A DNA stretch of 64,000 nucleotides from assembly GCF_016863615.1 (NCBI RefSeq), contig NZ_BOPF01000014.1, positions 62,001 through 126,000 of the forward strand. Reading direction: 5' to 3'. The notes below the pieces were generated by a model, which saw nothing but the letters and a program-made list of their open reading frames with translations, was not told the origin of the DNA and searched no databases. The DNA comes from Virgisporangium aliadipatigenens. GTDB taxonomy: Bacteria > Actinomycetota > Actinomycetes > Mycobacteriales > Micromonosporaceae. Positions 24,880 through 33,903 of this stretch are shown piece by piece; position 1 is the stretch's first letter, and every line of letters starts with the position of its first letter. The translations under genes and the position numbers were made by a program.

Positions 24880-25958
24880 CTCGTGGGGGTCCAGCGGTCG
24901 CGGTTCGCGTCGTGGATCTCGTACAGGATGTCGAGCACGTCGTAGGTCGGCCGCCAGCCGGGGTGCTCGGCGGTGAAGCGGGCGTTCGAGCCGATCCACC
25001 AGCGGTGGTCGCCGGGGCGCGGCCGGTCGGCGTAGGAGCGCTCGAGTTCCTCGCCGGTGATCTTCTCGACCAGTTCGATCGCCTCCAGCACGCTGCAGTT
25101 GGCGTGCCGCCCGCCGCCCAGGTTGTACACGGCGGCCGGCCGCGGCTCCCGCCAGAACGCCTCGAACGCCCGCACCACGTCGCGGGAGTGCAGCGTGTCG
25201 CGCACCTGTTTCCCGCCGTGCCCGACGACGGTGTACGGCCGGCGCGTCATCGCACAGCGCATCAGATACCCCAGGAACCCGTGCAGGTGCGCGGCCGAGT
25301 GTGCCGGGCCGGTCAGCGTGCCCGCCCGGAAGCACGCGGTCCGCATACCGAAGTACCGCCCGTACTCCTGCACCAGAACGTCGGCCGCGAGCTTCGAGGC
25401 GCCGAAGAGGGAATGCAGGCTCGCGTCCACGGGCATCTCTTCGGGGACGCCGCCGGCGTACGGATGGGACGCCGCCAGTTCGAACCGGGTGTCCAACTCG
25501 ACCAGGGGGAGGTCGTTCGGGCGGTCGCCGTACACCTTGTTGGTGGAGCAGTGCACGAACGGCGCTTCCGGGCAGTGTTCGCGGGCGTTCTGGAGCAGGT
25601 TCAGGGTGCCCGTGGCGTTCACGTCGAAGTCGGTGAACGGATCGCGGGCCGCCCAGTCGTGGGACGGCTGCGCGGCCGTGTGGATCACCACGGAGACGGC
25701 GTCGCCGTAGCGGCGGAACGCGCGGGCCAGCGCCTCGCGGTCCCGGATGTCCAGGGTCAGGTGGGTGTAGGCCGGGCCGAGGTCGCGGGAGAGCCGCCGG
25801 GCGTTCCACGCCGTCGACGCGTCGGCGCCGAAGAACGAGCTCCGCAGGTCGTTGTCGATTCCGACGACCTCGAAACCGAGTGCGGCGAAGTGCCGGACCG
25901 ATTCCGAACCGATAAGTCCGGCGGAGCCCGTTACGAAAGCGACGCTCAACGCGTCCAA
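24876..25958 (-). CDS. NAD-dependent epimerase, CDP-tyvelose/paratose 2-epimerase-like
   Basis: A 360-residue extended SDR with the Rossmann motif T-G-S-A-G-L-I-G (10-17). The segments HCSTNKVYGDRPNDLPL and AGTLTGPAHSAAHLHGFLGYLM resemble those of CDP-tyvelose 2-epimerases. In the usual Y-x-x-x-K position the protein has F-G-A-S-K (185-189), so Tyr is replaced by Phe; as far as I recall this is shared by close relatives. No ATG start is available: TTG at 25958 (or TTG at 25949) must be used, with no clear ribosome site. Supplies a modified nucleotide sugar to the coupled glycosyltransferase. Confidence 0.85.
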   Translation of the reverse strand: MDALSVAFVTGSAGLIGSESVRHFAALGFEVVGIDNDLRSSFFGADASTAWNARRLSRDLGPAYTHLTLDIRDREALARAFRRYGDAVSVVIHTAAQPSHDWAARDPFTDFDVNATGTLNLLQNAREHCPEAPFVHCSTNKVYGDRPNDLPLVELDTRFELAASHPYAGGVPEEMPVDASLHSLFGASKLAADVLVQEYGRYFGMRTACFRAGTLTGPAHSAAHLHGFLGYLMRCAMTRRPYTVVGHGGKQVRDTLHSRDVVRAFEAFWREPRPAAVYNLGGGRHANCSVLEAIELVEKITGEELERSYADRPRPGDHRWWIGSNARFTAEHPGWRPTYDVLDILYEIHDANRDRWTPTR

Positions 25959-26017
25959 CTGATGTCAGACTTGGTCATACCCCAGTAACGACGGGGGGCC
26001 GCGGGAGATGTGTCATC

Positions 26018-26055
26018 AAAAAGCGGCAGACCCGTACCGAAGTACGGGCCTGCCG
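26018..26055 (-). terminator. terminator of the tRNA-Leu transcript
   Basis: Read on the minus strand: a 14-pair stem (one wobble) closing a TTCG tetraloop, then TTTTT. It begins 6 bases after the tRNA 3' end and is an excellent intrinsic terminator. Confidence 0.9.
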
Positions 26056-26060
26056 GCTGG

Positions 26061-26143
26061 TGGGGAAGGGGGGAGTTGAACCCCCACACCCTTTCGGGTA
26101 CACGGACCTGAACCGTGCGCGTCTGCCATTCCGCCACTTCCCC
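26061..26143 (-). tRNA. tRNA-Leu (CAG)
   Basis: On the minus strand GGGGAAG pairs with CTTCCCC, with discriminator A at 26061. The anticodon loop TTCAGGT gives anticodon CAG, and there is a long variable arm (TACCCGAAAGGGTG) as in class II tRNAs. CCA is not encoded. It is divergent from fhaA, as in the Mycobacterium tuberculosis chromosome where a tRNA-Leu gene lies beside the same cluster. Confidence 0.97.
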
Positions 26144-26289
26144 ATGGCTGCTTGGCGAGAGTAAATCGCGAAGAAGCGTTACTCTGCCCTGCGACGCCCC
26201 GGAAGAGTAGCACGGGACGACCGGTCGGCGTGCATACGGGCGAGCCGCGCCCGGATACCATCATGTCCTCGGGACCCGAGGAGGAGCCG

Positions 26290-27033
26290 GTGAGTGTGCT
26301 ACAGCGCTTCGAGAAGCGCCTAGAAGGTCTGGTCGAAGGGGCCTTCGCCAAGGTCTTCAAGGGGGTCGTCCACCCCGTGGAGATCCTCAACGCCATGCAG
26401 AGGGAGGCCGAAGCGCATAAGGCCATCCTGGCCGGTGGTCGCACGCTCGTGCCCAACCGATACGTGATCGACCTGTCGCCGTACGACCACAGCCGGCTCG
26501 CGCCGTACGCGGCCGCGCTGGCCCAGGAGCTCGCGCAGTCGCAGGCCGAGTTCATCGGCGAGCAGGGCTGGACGGTCTACGGCGACGTCATCGTCGAGAT
26601 CGAACGGGGCGAGGGGCTCGACACCGGCATGTTCCGGGTGACGGCCGAGGTGTACACCGGCGGGGACGTCGCGCCGCAGCCGTACTCGGAGCCGGCCCCC
26701 GATCCGTACAGCGGGTACCAACCGGCCGGCGGTGCCGGACCCGGCGGGCAGGCCCGTAACGTTCGCCTGATGTCGAGCGACGGGCGCGCGTATCCGCTGT
26801 CCATGGGCTCGACGGTGATCGGCCGGGGCGACCAGGCCAACCTCCGTCTGCCCGACGTGGGTATCTCGCGTCGGCACGCCCGTCTGGACTTCGACGGAAG
26901 TCAGGTGGTGCTGACCGACCTCGGATCCACGAACGGGACTATGGTCAACGGGCAGCGGGTCTCCGCCGTCGCTCTCAGCCCCGGCGACGTGGTGCAGCTC
27001 GGCACCACGACGCTCACGTTCCGGATGGATTGA
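26290..27033 (+). CDS. fhaA: FhaA, DUF3662/FHA-domain protein
   Basis: A 247-residue protein: N-terminal DUF3662 domain (LQRFEKRLEGLVEGAFAKVFKGVVHPVEI...) to about residue 130, a Pro/Tyr/Gly-rich linker, and a C-terminal FHA domain with the phosphothreonine-binding signatures IGRGDQANLRLPDVGISRRHARL and LGSTNGTMVNG. In mycobacteria FhaA binds phosphorylated MviN/MurJ-like protein and controls peptidoglycan synthesis. The GTG at 26290 is chosen because GAGGAG precedes it and the conserved domain begins here; the longer frame upstream has no matching sequence. First gene of the seven-gene division/signalling operon. Confidence 0.93.
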   Translation: MSVLQRFEKRLEGLVEGAFAKVFKGVVHPVEILNAMQREAEAHKAILAGGRTLVPNRYVIDLSPYDHSRLAPYAAALAQELAQSQAEFIGEQGWTVYGDVIVEIERGEGLDTGMFRVTAEVYTGGDVAPQPYSEPAPDPYSGYQPAGGAGPGGQARNVRLMSSDGRAYPLSMGSTVIGRGDQANLRLPDVGISRRHARLDFDGSQVVLTDLGSTNGTMVNGQRVSAVALSPGDVVQLGTTTLTFRMD

Positions 27034-27095
27034 GCCTGTGCGCCTGAGTCAGAGTTCCGTAGCGGTCAGAGGACGAGGACGGGGATAGGCGGTCC

Positions 27096-27587
27096 ATGCC
27101 GGAGTTCGTCCTCACCGTCGCCCGTTACGGGTTCCTCGTGCTGCTGTGGATCTTCGTATTCACGGTGGTCGGGGTCATTCGTCGTGACCTTTTCGCCGGC
27201 ACACGGGCCAACCGGATCGTCGCCGCACCACGCGGTGTGGGTCCGGTGGCGCCCGCTGGCGGCGGCCGGCAGGCCCGGGTCCCCCGACGGGGCCGGGTAG
27301 CCCGTCAGGCCGTCGTGACGGCGGGGGCACTGGCCGGTACGCGGATCACTCTCGCCGAGGCGCCGATCACGATCGGCCGGGCGGAGGATTCCACCCTTGT
27401 GATCACCGACGACTACGCTTCCGCACGACACGCTCGTCTCGTTCCGCGAGAAGGGCAGTGGTACATCGAGGATCTCGGCTCGACCAACGGCACCTACCTC
27501 GACCGGGGCAAGGTGTCGGCTCCCACCCCCGTCCCCCTCGGCGTGCCGATTCGCATCGGCCGCACATCGATCGAGTTACGGCCATGA
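27096..27587 (+). CDS. fhaB: FhaB (FipA), membrane FHA-domain protein
   Basis: A 163-residue protein with one N-terminal membrane segment (GFLVLLWIFVFTVVGVIRRDLF), a basic linker, and an FHA domain (ITIGRAEDSTLVITDDYASARHARL, DLGSTNGTYLDRGKV, IRIGRTSIELRP). FhaB/FipA links FtsZ and FtsQ in Mycobacterium and is a target of PknA/PknB and PstP. Its stop overlaps the pstP start by ATGA. Confidence 0.95.
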   Translation: MPEFVLTVARYGFLVLLWIFVFTVVGVIRRDLFAGTRANRIVAAPRGVGPVAPAGGGRQARVPRRGRVARQAVVTAGALAGTRITLAEAPITIGRAEDSTLVITDDYASARHARLVPREGQWYIEDLGSTNGTYLDRGKVSAPTPVPLGVPIRIGRTSIELRP

Positions 27588-29005
27588 CACTTACCTTGCG
27601 GTACGCGGCACGCAGTGACCGCGGCCTGATCCGGGGCGGAAACCAGGATTCCGTCTACGCCGGGCCGCGGCTGCTAGCCGTTGCCGACGGCATGGGCGGC
27701 ATGGCCGCCGGTGACGTCGCGAGCAACATCGTCATCGGCACCATGGCGCCGCTGGACGAGGACGTTCCCGGCGGTGCGCTGCTCGACGCCCTACGTGGCA
27801 TGGTCGATTCGGCCAACCAGCAGATCCGGGACACCGTCGAGGCCAATCCCCAGATGGAGGGGATGGGCACGACCCTCACCGCGATGCTCTTCGCCGGCTC
27901 CAAGCTCGGCATGGTGCATATCGGGGACTCGCGCGCATATCTGCTGCGCGACGGCGACTTCAATCAGATCACCAAGGACGACACGTACGTCCAGATGCTG
28001 ATCGACGAGGGCCGGATCAGTCCCGAGGAGGCGGACACCCATCCGCAGCGCCACCTGCTCTACAGGGCGCTGGACGGGCGGGACGCCGAGCCGGAGTACT
28101 CGGTCCGCGAGGCGCGCAACGGCGACCGGTATCTGCTGTGCAGCGACGGCCTCTCCGGCGTCGTCAGCGCGGAGACCATCGCCAACACGCTGCGCGAGTA
28201 CGTCGATCCCAACCAGTGCGCCGAGCGCCTGGTGCAGCTGGCCCTGCGCGGCGGCGGACCGGACAACATCACGGTCATCATCGCCGACGTCACCGACCAG
28301 GACATCATGGAGCTGGCGCCGATCGTCGGCGGTGCGGCGGCGCAGGACCGGGGCAACACCACCTCGGCCGACGAGACGCTCTCCGCCGCTCGCGCGTCCG
28401 CCGTCACCAGTCCGCGTCCGTCGACGCCGGAGCCCGCCGACGACACGTACGACGACGAGGGCGAACGCCCCCGACGCCGGCCGCTGCGAGCACTGGTGCT
28501 GGTGACGCTGCTGGTCGTGATGCTCGGCGGCACGCTGTACGGCGGCTGGTACTACACCCAGACGCGGTACTACGTCGGCGTCGAAGACGGCAACGTCGCC
28601 ATCTTCAAGGGCGTTCCGAGCAAGATCGCCGGCCTGAAGCTCTACTCGTTGCACTCCCGCAGTGCCACGAAGGCCAGCGACCTGAACCCCGTTGCGCAGG
28701 AGGCCGTGCGTAAGGGCGTGCCCGCCAACAACGAGGCCGACGCCCAGAAGAAGATGGACGAGCTGGTCAAGGGTCAGCTGAAGGCCTGCCCGCCCAGCCC
28801 GATGCCCTCCGGCGGCACGGATCCGTCGCCGACCGACTCCGCCGGCACACCCGGCACCTCGGTGGTTCCGCCGAGCGGCAGCGCGTCGGTGGGCGCGGGC
28901 AGCGCCACGGCGTCCGCCAGCAGCGTGCCCCCGTCGACCGCACCGGCCGCCAGCGTGTCGAGCAGCGTCCCGTCTCCGACGCCGACCAACTGCAAGAACC
29001 CGTAA
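27584..29005 (+). CDS. pstP: PstP, membrane PP2C-family Ser/Thr phosphatase
   Basis: A 473-residue PPM phosphatase. Metal-binding motifs are intact: RGGNQDSV, VADGMGGMAAGD, GDSRAYLLRDG, LLCSDGLSGVV and GGPDNITVIIADV (to about residue 240). A linker, one membrane segment (ALVLVTLLVVMLGGTLYGGWYY, near residue 310) and a Ser/Pro/Thr-rich extracellular tail follow. It dephosphorylates PknA/PknB and their substrates at the septum and cell tip. Translationally coupled to fhaB and followed 26 bases later by rodA. Confidence 0.96.
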   Translation: MTLTLRYAARSDRGLIRGGNQDSVYAGPRLLAVADGMGGMAAGDVASNIVIGTMAPLDEDVPGGALLDALRGMVDSANQQIRDTVEANPQMEGMGTTLTAMLFAGSKLGMVHIGDSRAYLLRDGDFNQITKDDTYVQMLIDEGRISPEEADTHPQRHLLYRALDGRDAEPEYSVREARNGDRYLLCSDGLSGVVSAETIANTLREYVDPNQCAERLVQLALRGGGPDNITVIIADVTDQDIMELAPIVGGAAAQDRGNTTSADETLSAARASAVTSPRPSTPEPADDTYDDEGERPRRRPLRALVLVTLLVVMLGGTLYGGWYYTQTRYYVGVEDGNVAIFKGVPSKIAGLKLYSLHSRSATKASDLNPVAQEAVRKGVPANNEADAQKKMDELVKGQLKACPPSPMPSGGTDPSPTDSAGTPGTSVVPPSGSASVGAGSATASASSVPPSTAPAASVSSSVPSPTPTNCKNP

Positions 29006-29031
29006 CGACGACGCCGAGGACGACGACTGAC

Positions 29032-30564
29032 GTGACCGCCCCCGTAGCACCGGCTCCGCCGCCGGCACCCGGAAACCCTGTGACCGGGCAGTTGCGCGCG
29101 GCCACGTCGGGTTTCCAGCTCGCCACCCGGCGCAACGTCGAACTGGCCCTGCTGCTGTTCGTCATGGTGCTGCTGCTGGGCTACGCCGCCGCTGTCGAGG
29201 CCGCCGTCATCGAGGAGATCACCGGCGACTTCTGGGTGCAGACGGCCACGCTCGGCGTGCTGTTCTTCGCCGCCCACTTGGCGGTGCGGTTCCTCGCGCC
29301 GAACGCCGACCCGGTGCTGCTGCCGGCGGTGGCGTTCATCAACGGGCTGGGTGTGCTCTTCCTGCGGCGGGTCGACTACGCGTACCTCACGAAGGCGAAG
29401 GTGGCGCTGCGGGCGGACTTCTCGCCCTGGGCCGGCCTCGGCGGCAAGCAACTGCTGTGGACCGTCATCGCGCTGGTCTTCGCCATCGTGATCCTGGTGG
29501 TGGTGCGCGATCACAAGTCGATGTCGAAGTACGCGTACACCCTCGGTCTGCTCGGCATCATCCTGGTGCTGATCCCCGCGCTGCTGCCCGCCTCGCTGGC
29601 TCAGCGCGAGGGCCAGAGCAACGGCGCCAAGCTGTGGATCCGGGTCGGCTCGTACTCGATCCAGCCCGGTGAGTTCGCGAAGATCATGCTGCTCGTCTTC
29701 TTCGCCTACTACCTGGTGAAGAAGCGCGAGGTGCTGTCGCTCGCGAGCCGCCGGTTCCTCGGGATCGACTTCCCGCGCGGGCGCGACCTCGGGCCGGTCA
29801 TCACGGTCTGGGTGCTGAGCCTCATGATCCTGGTGTTCGTGAAGGACCTCGGCACCTCGCTGATGTACTTCGGGATGTTCGTCGTCACCGTGTACATCGC
29901 GACCGAACGCGCCAGTTGGCTCATCATCGGCCTCGGGCTGTTCCTCGGGGGCGCGTTCCTCGCGTACTTCCTGGGCGCCTCCGTCGGTGGGCCGTTCGCC
30001 AACTTCTACACCCGTGCGGAGATCTGGCTCGATCCGTTCGCGGATCCGTCGGGCGACGGGTATCAGCTCGTCCAATCATTACTAGGGCTGGGCCAAGGCG
30101 GGCTGTTCGGCGAGGGGCCCGGCAACGGCAGTCCCCGGTTCATCCCCGAGGTGCAAAACGACCTGATCTTCGCCGGCCTCGGCGAGGAGATCGGCCTGTT
30201 CGGGCTGACCGCCATCCTGATGGTCTACCTGCTCATCGTCGAACGCGGCCTGCGTACCGCGCTCGGCGTCCGGGACGCGTTCGGGAAGCTGTTCGCCGGC
30301 GGGATGTCGTTCACGCTGGGGTTGCAGGTGTTCGTCATTGTTGGCGGAGTGACCAGACTGATCCCGTTGACCGGCCAGACGACGCCGTTCATGTCGGCGG
30401 GCGGTTCGTCGCTGATGGCCAACTGGATCCTGATCTTCCTGTTGCTGCGCATCTCGGACGCCGCCCGTAATCCGGCGTCGACGAGCGCCTCCGCCCGCCC
30501 GGGCGTGGGCCGCCGCAACCCGCCCGAGCAGCTGCACGACGCGCCGACGGAGATGATTCGATGA
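29032..30564 (+). CDS. rodA: RodA/FtsW-type SEDS peptidoglycan polymerase
   Basis: A 510-residue protein with about twelve membrane segments. SEDS motifs include LWIRVGSYSIQPGEFAKI, the FVKDLGTSLMYFG loop with the essential Asp, YQLVQSLLGLGQGGLFGEGPG, and TGQTTPFMSAGGSSLMANW near the end. The enzyme polymerises lipid II and pairs with the class B PBP encoded next. The order rodA-pbpA-pknA-pknB is conserved in actinobacteria. Starts at GTG 29032. Confidence 0.94.
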   Translation: MTAPVAPAPPPAPGNPVTGQLRAATSGFQLATRRNVELALLLFVMVLLLGYAAAVEAAVIEEITGDFWVQTATLGVLFFAAHLAVRFLAPNADPVLLPAVAFINGLGVLFLRRVDYAYLTKAKVALRADFSPWAGLGGKQLLWTVIALVFAIVILVVVRDHKSMSKYAYTLGLLGIILVLIPALLPASLAQREGQSNGAKLWIRVGSYSIQPGEFAKIMLLVFFAYYLVKKREVLSLASRRFLGIDFPRGRDLGPVITVWVLSLMILVFVKDLGTSLMYFGMFVVTVYIATERASWLIIGLGLFLGGAFLAYFLGASVGGPFANFYTRAEIWLDPFADPSGDGYQLVQSLLGLGQGGLFGEGPGNGSPRFIPEVQNDLIFAGLGEEIGLFGLTAILMVYLLIVERGLRTALGVRDAFGKLFAGGMSFTLGLQVFVIVGGVTRLIPLTGQTTPFMSAGGSSLMANWILIFLLLRISDAARNPASTSASARPGVGRRNPPEQLHDAPTEMIR

Positions 30565-30604
30565 GCGCGCGATTCGTTGCCGCGCCGCTGCGTGGGAGGC
30601 ACCG

Positions 30605-32128
30605 ATGAGTACGCAAGGGGGCTTCAACGCGCCCCTGCGCCGCGTCGGGGTCGTGACGTTGGTCCTGTTCGGGATGCTGTTCGTCAACCTCAACTACGTG
30701 CAGGGCGTCAAGGCCAAGGACTACCGCACCAGCGACTACAACGCGCGGGTGCAGACGGCCGAGTACGACGTCGAGCGCGGCAAGATCATCGTGGGCGACA
30801 CGGCGGTGGCCGAGAGCAAGGAGACCACGGACAGCCTGAAGTACCTGCGCACCTACCCCGGTGGCGAGATGTACGCGCACGTCGTCGGGTTCCGCGGGGT
30901 CAACATCGGATCGTCCGGCGTCGAGAAGCTCGAGGACGAGTACCTCAGCGGCAACTCCGACGCCCAGTTCGCCGACCGGATCTCCGAGATGTTCACCGGC
31001 CAGAAGCCCGGTGGCAACGTGGTGCTGAGCCTCTCCAAGGGGGCGCAGGAGACCGCGTGGAAGGAACTGACCGGCCAGAAGCTCAGCAAGACCGGCGCCG
31101 CGGTCGCCATCGACCCGCGCACCGGCGCGATCCTGGCCGCGGTGTCGTTCCCCAGCTACGACCCCGGCCCGTACGCCAGCCACGACACGAAGGTGGCGGT
31201 CGACGCCAAGACCAAGGTCGAGAGCGACAAGGAGCTGAAGCCCTCGCTCAACCGGGCCTTCTCCGACCGGTTCCCGCCCGGCTCCACGTTCAAGGTGATC
31301 ACCTCGGCGGCGGCGCTGGCCAACGGCGCGACGCCGGAGACGGTGATGCAGGCGGGCAACAACTACCAGCCGCCGCAGACCAGCAACTTCTCGATCAAGA
31401 ACTCCTCGCAGAACACCTGCCCGGAGCCGAGCATCACGCTGAAGCAGGCGCTGACGGTCTCCTGCAACACCTCCTTCGCCCGGTACGCCGTCGAGTCGCT
31501 CGGCCCGGACAAGCTCAAGGAGATGGGGCGCAACTTCGGGTTCGAGGAGATCCCGCACATCGAACGGGACGACAAGAACTTCGCATTCGGAGTCGCGAAG
31601 AGCGAGATGGGCACGATGAGCGGCCCCGACGGCAAGGTCGACCCGCCCGCGCTCGCCCAGTCCGCGATCGGTCAGCGGGAGGTCAAGATGACCCCGCTGC
31701 AGGGCGCGATGATCGCGGCGACGGTCGCCAACAACGGCTCGCAGATGCGCCCCTACCTGGTGCAGGAGCTGAAGACCTACGACCTGACGACGACGCACTT
31801 CACGGCGCAGCCCAAGGAGTTGCGCCGCTCGTGCACGCCGGCGATCTCCCGCGACCTGCAGGACATGATGGTCAACGTCGTCGAGAACGGCACCGGCAAG
31901 AAGGCCCGCATCAACGGGTTCAAGGTCGGGGGCAAGACCGGTACCGCGGACGGCGCCGAGGAAGAGGGCGCGCACGGCTGGTTCATCGGGTTCGTGATGA
32001 AGGACGACAAGCCGATCATCGCGACCGCTGTCTTCCTGCAGAACGCCGGCAAGGGCGGCAGTGGCGAGGCCGCCCGCATCTCCGGCGAGATCATGAAGTC
32101 GTACATCGCCGAGAAGGGCCTCTCGTGA
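30605..32128 (+). CDS. pbpA: PbpA, class B penicillin-binding protein
   Basis: A 507-residue transpeptidase with an N-terminal membrane anchor (VVTLVLFGMLFVNLNYVQG), a dimerisation/pedestal region and a transpeptidase domain. Active-site motifs: S-T-F-K (in PPGSTFKVITSAAAL), S-C-N in TVSCNTSFARYAVESLG, and K-T-G-T in KVGGKTGTADG. It cross-links the glycan made by RodA. ATG at 30605 follows GGGAGG. Its stop is 13 bases before the start chosen for pknA. Confidence 0.96.
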   Translation: MSTQGGFNAPLRRVGVVTLVLFGMLFVNLNYVQGVKAKDYRTSDYNARVQTAEYDVERGKIIVGDTAVAESKETTDSLKYLRTYPGGEMYAHVVGFRGVNIGSSGVEKLEDEYLSGNSDAQFADRISEMFTGQKPGGNVVLSLSKGAQETAWKELTGQKLSKTGAAVAIDPRTGAILAAVSFPSYDPGPYASHDTKVAVDAKTKVESDKELKPSLNRAFSDRFPPGSTFKVITSAAALANGATPETVMQAGNNYQPPQTSNFSIKNSSQNTCPEPSITLKQALTVSCNTSFARYAVESLGPDKLKEMGRNFGFEEIPHIERDDKNFAFGVAKSEMGTMSGPDGKVDPPALAQSAIGQREVKMTPLQGAMIAATVANNGSQMRPYLVQELKTYDLTTTHFTAQPKELRRSCTPAISRDLQDMMVNVVENGTGKKARINGFKVGGKTGTADGAEEEGAHGWFIGFVMKDDKPIIATAVFLQNAGKGGSGEAARISGEIMKSYIAEKGLS

Positions 32129-32141
32129 TGGGGTGGGCACG

Positions 32142-33845
32142 ATGCTGACTCCCGGCGGCATGCTGGGTGGCCGATACAAGTTGGACGAGCGCATCGCCGG
32201 CGGCGGCATGGGCGACGTCTGGAAGGCCACCGACGAGGTGCTCGGCCGCGTCGTCGCCGTCAAGGTGCTGCTCGCGGCGCTGCTCGAGGAGCCCGGCTTC
32301 GCCGAACGCTTCCGGGCCGAGGCGCGCACCATGGCCACGATCAACCACCCCGGCGTCGTGGACATCTACGACTACGGCAACGAGAACGGCACCGCGTTCC
32401 TGGTGATGGAGTACATCGAGGGCGACGCGCTCTCCCGTACCCTCGCCCGGGTCACCCGGCTCACGCCGGGGCGCACCATGGCGCTGATCGCCCAGGCGGC
32501 CGACGCCCTGCACGCCGCGCACGAGAAGGGCATCGTCCACCGCGACGTGAAGCCCGGAAACCTGCTGGTGCGCCCCAACGGCACGCTGGTGCTCACGGAC
32601 TTCGGCATCGCCCGTTCGGCGGCGATCGGTCAGCTGACGCAGCCCGGTTCGGTGCTCGGCACGGCCTCGTACATCTCGCCGGAGCAGGCGGCCGGGCAGG
32701 GCGCCTCGCCGCTGTCCGACGTCTACGCGCTCGGTGTGGTGGCGTTCCAGTGCCTGGCCGGGCGGCGGCCGTTCGAGGGGGAGAACCCGCTCGAGATCGC
32801 GATGAAGCACGTGCGCGATGCCCCGCCGCCGCTGCCGCCGGATGTTCCGCACCCGGCCCGGCTGATCGTCGAACGGGCCATGGCGAAGGAACCGTCGCAG
32901 CGCTTCTCCAGCGCGGCCGAGATGGCGCACGTCGCCCGCCAGGCGGCGGCCCAGCTGTCCTCGCCGCAGACCGGCTACACGCCGACCGGCCAGACGTCCG
33001 CCCCGCCGGCGGGTCCCGTCTCGGGTGGGCCGGCGTCGCAGGTGTCGGGCGTTCCGGCCGGGCCGGTCTCCGGTGTGCCGGGCGCGCCGACGTCGGGTGC
33101 GCCCCACCAGGTCTCCGGGCCGCCGGTGAGCGGTCCGGTGTCGGGGCCGCCGAAGCAGGAGTTCGAGGGCGGGCCGGCCGGTACTCAGGTGCTGCCGCCG
33201 GGTGCGTTCCCGGAGGCCGCGCAGCAGGCGCCGGTCGGGCAGGGCAACGCGGCTCCGGGGCAGTTCGCCCGCGGGGTCGCCGGTGCGCCGCCGGCCGCGT
33301 CAAACAATCCCGACACCGGTTACACGTACGTCGGCACCGGCCCGGTGCAGACCGCCAACCAGCCGGGATTCCCCAGTTCCCACCCGTCGCCCGGTGCAAC
33401 CAATGGGCGACGCCCGAACGTCATTCTCATCGGCGGTCTGGTGGCGGCTGTCCTTGCGCTGCTCTGTATCGGTGGCGGGGCGTTCTGGCTGAGCAGCCTC
33501 AACGGGGACGACAAGCCAGGGGCGAACCCCCCGGCTTCGACGGCGGCCTCGGCCGGGCCGACCGGCCCGGTCAAGGACATCGACTGCAGGGGGATGAAGG
33601 ACAAGAGGGCGCCGAGCGTCGAGAAGGCGCTCAAGGAGCAGGGCTTCACGGTGAAGGTGACCAAGGTCGACGAGCCCGGTGAAGCGGACACCGTTGTCGA
33701 GGTGCCCTGTTCGGCTCCGGAAGGTTCCGAGGTAGAGATGAAGGTGCGGTCCGGTAACGGCGCCGGCGGTAGGGCCACGCCGACCCCGTGCTCGACCGGC
33801 GTCTTCGGCGGTATCGGCGGAAACCGCACCTGTCCGCCCCAGTAG
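32142..33845 (+). CDS. pknA: PknA-like membrane Ser/Thr kinase
   Basis: A 567-residue kinase: glycine loop I-A-G-G-G-M-G-D-V-W, VAVKVL lysine, catalytic loop GIVHRDVKPGN, DFG in LTDFGIARS, and SPEQAAGQ. After residue ~265 comes a long Pro/Gly/Ser-rich juxtamembrane region, one membrane segment (VILIGGLVAAVLALLCIGGGAFWL) and a ~100-residue extracellular part resembling one divergent PASTA domain plus a Cys-containing tail (four Cys in all). Mycobacterial PknA lacks such a domain. I choose ATG 32142 since GGGGTGGG precedes it; GTG at 32133 is the alternative. Confidence 0.93.
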   Translation: MLTPGGMLGGRYKLDERIAGGGMGDVWKATDEVLGRVVAVKVLLAALLEEPGFAERFRAEARTMATINHPGVVDIYDYGNENGTAFLVMEYIEGDALSRTLARVTRLTPGRTMALIAQAADALHAAHEKGIVHRDVKPGNLLVRPNGTLVLTDFGIARSAAIGQLTQPGSVLGTASYISPEQAAGQGASPLSDVYALGVVAFQCLAGRRPFEGENPLEIAMKHVRDAPPPLPPDVPHPARLIVERAMAKEPSQRFSSAAEMAHVARQAAAQLSSPQTGYTPTGQTSAPPAGPVSGGPASQVSGVPAGPVSGVPGAPTSGAPHQVSGPPVSGPVSGPPKQEFEGGPAGTQVLPPGAFPEAAQQAPVGQGNAAPGQFARGVAGAPPAASNNPDTGYTYVGTGPVQTANQPGFPSSHPSPGATNGRRPNVILIGGLVAAVLALLCIGGGAFWLSSLNGDDKPGANPPASTAASAGPTGPVKDIDCRGMKDKRAPSVEKALKEQGFTVKVTKVDEPGEADTVVEVPCSAPEGSEVEMKVRSGNGAGGRATPTPCSTGVFGGIGGNRTCPPQ

Positions 33846-33903
33846 GTGACTCATCGTGACGTGGCAAGGTAATACCGATGACCGAAGAAGGACGAGAGAC
33901 GAC

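Noticed and set aside
24025-25809. 594-codon minus frame joining the WecG-type gene to its upstream region
   Set aside because: The part above 24879 is out of frame with the epimerase, which is clearly the real gene there; the transferase starts at the ATGA overlap.
25946-26137. 63-codon minus frame through the tRNA-Leu gene
   Set aside because: It is the translation of the tRNA and its terminator, not a protein gene.
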